This document shows, piece by piece, positions 59,889-64,000 of a stretch of DNA of 64,000 nucleotides. The notes under the pieces were generated by a model that was given only the letters and a program-made list of their open reading frames with translations, had not been told where the DNA came from and made no database searches. A program made the translations under genes and the position numbers. Source of the stretch: Micromonospora_J zhanjiangensis (GTDB taxonomy: Bacteria > Actinomycetota > Actinomycetes > Mycobacteriales > Micromonosporaceae); assembly GCF_042650605.1 (NCBI RefSeq), contig NZ_JBHSBN010000026.1, positions 20,224-84,223 of the forward strand, read 5' to 3'. Each line of letters begins with the position of its first letter. The first letter of the stretch is position 1.

Positions 59889-60589
59889 GCGATTCTCCGG
59901 CCGCGCCGCTCGTCGAGCTTCGACGAGTGGCCCTTACCTATCCCGGTCCGCCGCCGGTGCCGGCGCTGCGCAGCACGGATCTCGTCATCCGGCACGGTGA
60001 ATACCTGACGGTGGTAGGCCGTTCCGGATCCGGCAAGTCGACTTTGCTGAACGTCCTCGGGCTCATCGACCGCCCGACCGTCGGCTCCTACTTATTCGAG
60101 GGGGTCGACACCGGTACTATGCGGGAGACCCGGCGTACCTCGCTCCGGGCGCGGCGGATCGGCCTGGTCTTTCAGGCGTTCCACCTGCTACCGCACCGCA
60201 CGGCCGAGGAGAACGTCGCGATCGGGCTGCTCTACCGCGGCCTGCCCGCCGGCCGCAGGCGTGAACAGGCGCGGGATGCGTTGGCCCGAGTTGGACTCGC
60301 TCACCGATCGAACGCCACCCCGTCGCAGCTTTCCGGCGGCGAACGGCAGCGGGTGGCGATCGCCCGGGCGTTGGTCGTCCGGCCGGCCCTGCTGCTCTGC
60401 GACGAGCCCACCGGGAACCTGGACACGGCCACCGCGGAGAGCGTCCTGCGGTTGATCGCCGAACTGCACGGGTCGGGGCTGACCGTTGTCATGATCACGC
60501 ATGACCGCGGGGTGGCTGAACGGGCACAACGGCAGGTTTCGATCACCGACGGGAGGTTGACCGAGTTGACGTCGGAGGTGGTCCCGTGA
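59885..60589 (+). CDS. ABC transporter ATP-binding protein (MacB/LolD-like)
   Basis: 234-aa ATPase. Walker A VVGRSGSGKSTLLNVLGLID near residue 40, Q-loop FQAFHLLP near 96, signature ATPSQLSGGERQRVAIARAL near 140 and Walker B LLLCDEPTGNLDTATAE near 165, followed by MITHDRGVAERA (H-loop). It belongs to the MacB-type mechanotransmission exporters. ATG overlaps the adaptor stop (ATGA) and its own stop overlaps the permease GTG. All four genes are translationally coupled. Confidence 0.93.
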   Translation: MSDSPAAPLVELRRVALTYPGPPPVPALRSTDLVIRHGEYLTVVGRSGSGKSTLLNVLGLIDRPTVGSYLFEGVDTGTMRETRRTSLRARRIGLVFQAFHLLPHRTAEENVAIGLLYRGLPAGRRREQARDALARVGLAHRSNATPSQLSGGERQRVAIARALVVRPALLLCDEPTGNLDTATAESVLRLIAELHGSGLTVVMITHDRGVAERAQRQVSITDGRLTELTSEVVP

Positions 60590-61821
60590 GGATGTGGCGA
60601 GATCCGGACGCGAGTCGACTGCGCGCCGTCGACCTGGCGGGCGAATCCATCGCGGGAATACTGCAGCGGCCGAGCCGGACCGCGATGACGTTGGTCGGCA
60701 TCGTGCTCGGGATCGGTGCGTTCGTGGCGGTGCTCGGCATCACCTCCAGCGCGACCGGCCAGATCAGCAAACAGTTCACCGAGATCGTGGCCACCGAGGT
60801 GACCGTCGAGGACCTGACGGTCAATGATCCGAATGTCGAACAGACGGCCTTTCCCGTCGATGCCGAAGCGCGCATCCTGGCCGTCAACGGAGTGCGATAC
60901 GCCGGCACGTACTGGACGATCCCGGCGAGCCGGATGGGTGGTGTCACCGGCGTGCCGTTGCCCGGCACCCAGCCGGACGCCACGATCCCGGTGGTGGCGA
61001 CGTCACCCGGCCTGGCCGACGCGGTGCGGGCGCACCTGGTCCAGGGCCGCGCCTTCGATCCGGTGCTGAACGGGCGGGGCGAACGGGTGGCGGTGCTCGG
61101 TGGCGTCGTCGCGCGTCAACTCGGCATCACCCGTCTCGACATCCGCCCGGTGGTCGTGGTCGACGGCATTCCGGTGACCGTGATCGGCATCGTCGACCGG
61201 GTGGACCGTCACCCGGAACTCCTCGCGGCGGTCTGGGTGCCTCGCGGCACCGCGGAACGTTACTGGGCAGGCCCCGCTGACCCGGGTCAGCCGCCACGCA
61301 TGATCATCGACACCCGACTCGGCGCCGCGGCCGTGGTCGCCCAGCAGGCTCCGCTCGCGCTGCGACCCGACGTTCCCGACAGCCTCAAGGCCATCGCGCC
61401 GCCCGACCCGCGTGAACTGCGTGACCGGGTGGATACCCAGTTGTCCGCGTTGTTCCTCGTGCTGGCGGCGATCAGCCTGCTGGTCGGCGCGGTCGGGATC
61501 GCCAACACCACGTTGGTGGCGGTCCTGGAAAGGGTGCCCGAGATCGGTCTACGTCGCGCTCTCGGTGCGCAGCGTCGCCACGTCGCCGCACAGTTCTTGG
61601 CCGAGAGCACCTTCCTCGGCACCATCGGCGGCCTGATGGCCGCCGGTATCGGTGTCGCCGTCGTGGTCGCGGTGGCCGTCAGTCAGGAGTGGACTCCCGC
61701 CCTCGAACCGTGGACGGTGGTGGCGGCGCCGGTCGTGGGCGGCGTGACGGGTCTCGTCTCGGGGCTCTACCCAGCGATCCGGGCGAGCCGGATCGAGCCG
61801 GTCGCGGCATTGCGGCACTGA
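60586..61821 (+). CDS. ABC transporter permease (MacB/FtsX fold)
   Basis: 411-aa permease. First helix about residues 32-52 (MTLVGIVLGIGAFVAVLGITS), then a large extracytoplasmic MacB periplasmic core domain (about 60-265), and three C-terminal helices (LVLAAISLLVGAVGIANTTLV, LGTIGGLMAAGIGVAVVVAVAV and a last one after TVVAAPVVGGVTGLVSGLY) containing the FtsX motif GLRRALGAQRRHVAAQFLAES. It forms the membrane part of the exporter with the ATPase and adaptor. Export of a peptide, antibiotic or lipoprotein is inferred. Confidence 0.9.
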   Translation: MRMWRDPDASRLRAVDLAGESIAGILQRPSRTAMTLVGIVLGIGAFVAVLGITSSATGQISKQFTEIVATEVTVEDLTVNDPNVEQTAFPVDAEARILAVNGVRYAGTYWTIPASRMGGVTGVPLPGTQPDATIPVVATSPGLADAVRAHLVQGRAFDPVLNGRGERVAVLGGVVARQLGITRLDIRPVVVVDGIPVTVIGIVDRVDRHPELLAAVWVPRGTAERYWAGPADPGQPPRMIIDTRLGAAAVVAQQAPLALRPDVPDSLKAIAPPDPRELRDRVDTQLSALFLVLAAISLLVGAVGIANTTLVAVLERVPEIGLRRALGAQRRHVAAQFLAESTFLGTIGGLMAAGIGVAVVVAVAVSQEWTPALEPWTVVAAPVVGGVTGLVSGLYPAIRASRIEPVAALRH

Positions 61822-61878
61822 CCCGCCCGGTCTGGACAGCCGGCTCGCCGGGCGCGACGGCGCGTAGGATCGGCGTTC

Positions 61879-63129
61879 GTGCGCGTACTTCTTGTGGGTG
61901 GTGGCGGGCGGGAGCATGCGCTCGCGCTCGGGTTGGCTTCGGATTCCGCCGTCGAGCGGGTGATCGCGGCGCCGGGGAATCCGGGCATCGCCGAGGTCGC
62001 CGAACTGCGTGCCGTCGACCCCGTCGATCCGCAGGCGGTGGCGGCGCTGGCCGTGGAGACCGCCGCGGACCTGGTGGTGATCGGGCCGGAGGCGCCGCTG
62101 GTGGCCGGGGTCGCCGACGCGGTACGCGCCAAGGGCATCCCGGTCTTCGGCCCGTCCGCCGAGGCGGCCCGGCTGGAGGGCTCCAAGGCGTTCGCCAAGG
62201 AGATCATGACGGCGGCCGGCGTGCCCACCGCGCGGGCGTACGCCTGCCTCGACGCGGCCGACACCGATCGGGCGCTGGCCGAGTTCGGACCGCCGTACGT
62301 GGTGAAGAACGACGGACTGGCGGCGGGCAAGGGCGTGGTGGTCACCGACGACCGGGCCGAGGCCGCGCGGCACGCCGCGGAGTGCGGCCGGGTGGTCGTC
62401 GAGGAGTACCTCTCCGGGCCGGAGGTCTCGCTCTTCGTCGTCACCGACGGCGAGGCGGCGCTGCCGCTGCTGCCGGCGCAGGACTTCAAGCGGATCGGCG
62501 ACGGCGACGCCGGCCCGAACACCGGCGGGATGGGCGCCTACGCGCCGCTGCCGTGGGCGCCGGCGACCCTGGTGGACGACGTCATGGCGTCGGTGGTGCA
62601 CCCCACCCTGGCCGAGTTGCGTCGGCGCGGCACGCCGTTCGTGGGGCTGCTCTACGTCGGTCTGGCGATCACCGCCGACGGCCCAAGGGTGATCGAGTTC
62701 AACGCCCGGTTCGGTGATCCGGAGACCCAGGCCGTACTGGCGTTGTTGGCCACGCCGCTGGCCGGCCTGCTGCGGGCGGCCGCCACCGGGACGCTGGCCG
62801 CGCACCCGCCGTTGCGCTGGCGCGACGGTGCCGCCGTGACCGTGGTGGTGGCCTCGGCCGGCTATCCCGCTTCGGCCCGCACCGGAGATGTGATCACCGG
62901 CGCCGACCGGCCGGGTGTCATCCACGCCGGCACCGCCCGCCGGGCGGCCGACGGCGCGCTGGTCTCCGCCGGCGGTCGGGTGCTCAGCGCCACCGCCACG
63001 GGGGCGGACCTGACCGCCGCCCGGGACGCCGCCTACGCCCTGGTGGACGGGATCGGACTGGCCGGCTCGCAGCACCGGCGCGACATCGCGCTGGCCGCCG
63101 CCGAGGGCCGGATCCGGCTGCCCGGCTGA
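61879..63129 (+). CDS. purD: Phosphoribosylamine-glycine ligase
   Basis: 416-aa GARS, second step of purine synthesis (PRA + glycine + ATP). GTG 61879. Motifs: LLVGGGGREHALALGLA (residues 5-21), DLVVIGPEAPLVAGVADAV near 66, the ATP-grasp segment PPYVVKNDGLAAGKGVVVTDD near 142, FKRIGDGDAGPNTGGMGAYAPLP near 203 and RVIEFNARFGDPETQAVL near 270. Full length, not fused to purM/purN. Separated from the exporter operon by 57 bp and probably transcribed independently. Confidence 0.95.
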   Translation: MRVLLVGGGGREHALALGLASDSAVERVIAAPGNPGIAEVAELRAVDPVDPQAVAALAVETAADLVVIGPEAPLVAGVADAVRAKGIPVFGPSAEAARLEGSKAFAKEIMTAAGVPTARAYACLDAADTDRALAEFGPPYVVKNDGLAAGKGVVVTDDRAEAARHAAECGRVVVEEYLSGPEVSLFVVTDGEAALPLLPAQDFKRIGDGDAGPNTGGMGAYAPLPWAPATLVDDVMASVVHPTLAELRRRGTPFVGLLYVGLAITADGPRVIEFNARFGDPETQAVLALLATPLAGLLRAAATGTLAAHPPLRWRDGAAVTVVVASAGYPASARTGDVITGADRPGVIHAGTARRAADGALVSAGGRVLSATATGADLTAARDAAYALVDGIGLAGSQHRRDIALAAAEGRIRLPG

Positions 63130-63187
63130 CCCGCGCGCCGGCCTAATCCGGTCGCGGCCGGCTGGCGCGGCGGCCATCCTCGGTGGC

Positions 63188-63691
63188 ATGCGAATCAGGG
63201 AAGCGACCCCGGACGACTGGCCGGCCATCTGGCCGTTCCTGCGGCGCATCGTCGCCGCGGGGGAGACGTACGCCTACGACCCGGACATCACCGAGGAACG
63301 GGCCCGGGAGATCTGGATGCTCGCGCCGCCGGCCCGGACCCTGGTCGCCGTCGACGAGGACGGGACCGTCGTCGGGTCGGCCAAGATGAACCCCAACCAG
63401 ATGGGCCCCGGCGCGCACGTCGGCAGTGCCAGCTTCATGGTCGACCCGGACCGCGCCGGCCGGGGGATCGGCCGGGCGCTCGGCGAGTACGTCGTCGAGC
63501 AGTGCCGCCGGGACGGCTACCGGGCGATCCAGTTCAACGCCGTGGTGGAGACGAACACCCGGGCGGTGGCGTTGTGGAAGTCGCTCGGCTTCGAGGTCCT
63601 GGCGACCGTGCCGGAGGCGTTCCGTCACCCGACGCACGGCTACGTCGGCCTGCACGTCATGTACCGCCGGCTGTCAACTACCCGCCCATGA
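63188..63691 (+). CDS. GNAT family N-acetyltransferase with IS-derived C-terminus
   Basis: 167-aa acetyltransferase (MRIREATPDDWPAIWPFL). The acetyl-CoA motif is DRAGRGIGRALGEYVVEQC (about residues 93-110), preceded by GSASFMVDPD and followed by AIQFNAVVETNTRAVALWKSLGFEVLATVPEAF, typical of phosphinothricin-acetyltransferase-like GNATs. Homologues end near HVMYRRL. Here the last codons (STTRP) and the TGA appear to come from the end of the TnpB element that abuts the gene, so the reading frame is slightly extended rather than destroyed. Probably still active. Confidence 0.82.
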   Translation: MRIREATPDDWPAIWPFLRRIVAAGETYAYDPDITEERAREIWMLAPPARTLVAVDEDGTVVGSAKMNPNQMGPGAHVGSASFMVDPDRAGRGIGRALGEYVVEQCRRDGYRAIQFNAVVETNTRAVALWKSLGFEVLATVPEAFRHPTHGYVGLHVMYRRLSTTRP

Positions 63692-63701
63692 AGTGGGTGG
63701 G
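63681..63701. repeat. Hairpin at the right end of the TnpB element
   Basis: CCCGCCCA (63681-63688) and TGGGTGGG (63694-63701) pair with one G-T mismatch around TGAAG. Subterminal hairpins like this mark IS200/IS605-family ends; element boundary is probably within 63673-63681 (around GTCAAC). Confidence 0.55.
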
Positions 63702-63733
63702 CTTGTGGGTCTCTTCCCCCGCTGGCTGCGGGG

Positions 63734-64000
63734 TCAGGCCACGTGTGGTCGGTTGACTGCGCCCCAGCCTTCGACGCCGCGTTGGGCGATGTTGAGGGCT
63801 GCGTTGTGGTCGGCGTGGGCAACGACCCCGCACGACCGGCAGGTGAAGGTTTCCTGGTCGGGGCGGTTGCGTTTGTCGCGGTGTCCGCACCGGTTGCAGG
63901 TTTGGGAGGTGTACCGGGGATCCACCTGGACCAGTGGTATGCCGGCTCGGCGGGCTTTGTAGGTCAGGAAGGTGCCGAGTTGGTGGAACGACCATGAGTG
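63734..64000 (-). CDS. TnpB-type RNA-guided endonuclease, C-terminal part (cut by window edge)
   Basis: The last 88 codons of an OrfB/TnpB gene running off the window. The reading frame from 64000 gives HSWSFHQLGTFLTYKARRAG, IPLVQVDPRYTSQTC, then the zinc ribbon CNRCGHRDKRNRPD...CRSCG and the third RuvC Asp in HADHNAALNIAQRGVEGWGA. All conserved residues are present and no stop interrupts it, so unlike the tnpB at 37 kb it may be intact. The 42 bp after its stop plus the hairpin at 63681-63701 would contain the 3' end from which the guide (omega) RNA is processed. Confidence 0.85.
   Translation of the reverse strand, partial: HSWSFHQLGTFLTYKARRAGIPLVQVDPRYTSQTCNRCGHRDKRNRPDQETFTCRSCGVVAHADHNAALNIAQRGVEGWGAVNRPHVA

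Overview
The window is one contiguous piece of a very GC-rich actinomycete chromosome, most likely Micromonosporaceae. The evidence is the strong third-position G/C, the many GTG starts, and typical actinobacterial gene families: a dnaK-grpE-dnaJ-hspR cluster with HspR boxes, DUF3151 beside fba and purA, an LppU-like protein, paired dynamin-like GTPases, DUF6458 and F420-type LLM enzymes. It is mainly core genome. The only mobile DNA seen is two TnpB-type (IS200/IS605 or IS607) segments. No rRNA, tRNA or CRISPR array was recognised.

Layout. 0-3.3 kb: F420/LLM oxidoreductase, GNAT acetyltransferase, a VapBC module with a candidate operator, an ASCH protein and a phosphoribosyltransferase. 3.4-10.8 kb: RlpA-like envelope protein, SpoIIE-type phosphatase, a 618-aa acyl-CoA dehydrogenase, DUF6458 protein, SixA-like phosphatase, TrhA/hemolysin III, PxpA and a cupin. 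10.8-20 kb: a thioredoxin-NHL protein, a 906-aa LppU-like protein, a 45-aa protein and a 2-oxoacid dehydrogenase operon (E1 alpha, E1 beta, E2). 20-28 kb: a proline-rich exported protein, a two-component system, a 409-aa unknown and a dynamin-like GTPase pair. 28-33 kb: the HspR-controlled chaperone operon and a 56-aa helical protein. 33-40 kb: KhtTU-like K+/H+ antiporter, GlxA-type AraC regulator, a decayed tnpB and clpB. 40-48 kb: DUF4178 protein, SDR, pyrE, ArsR, DedA, and a sigma factor overlapping an LCP protein. 48-57 kb: fba, LOG-like protein, DUF3151, ParA/MinD-like ATPase, DAG-kinase-like protein and purA. 57-64 kb: a small secreted protein, a lipoprotein/adaptor/ATPase/permease operon, purD, a GNAT gene and the 3' end of an intact-looking tnpB.

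How the parts work together. The clearest regulatory unit is heat shock. HspR (32337-32840) should bind the HAIR box before dnaK (28092-28110) and the near-perfect HAIR box at 36939-36959. The second box now lies about 615 bp from clpB because a tnpB remnant sits between them. Nucleotide synthesis genes (purA, purD, pyrE, PRTases) are scattered. Envelope functions (RlpA, LCP, LppU-like, MacAB-like exporter with a peptidoglycan-binding adaptor) recur along the window.

The most interesting observations are the interrupted HspR box/clpB arrangement, a 9-codon leader ORF overlapping the dnaJ start codon, long perfect intergenic palindromes (two share a GATCATGA core), a TnpB element whose end appears to supply the stop codon of a GNAT gene, and the exporter operon next to a small cysteine-containing secreted protein.
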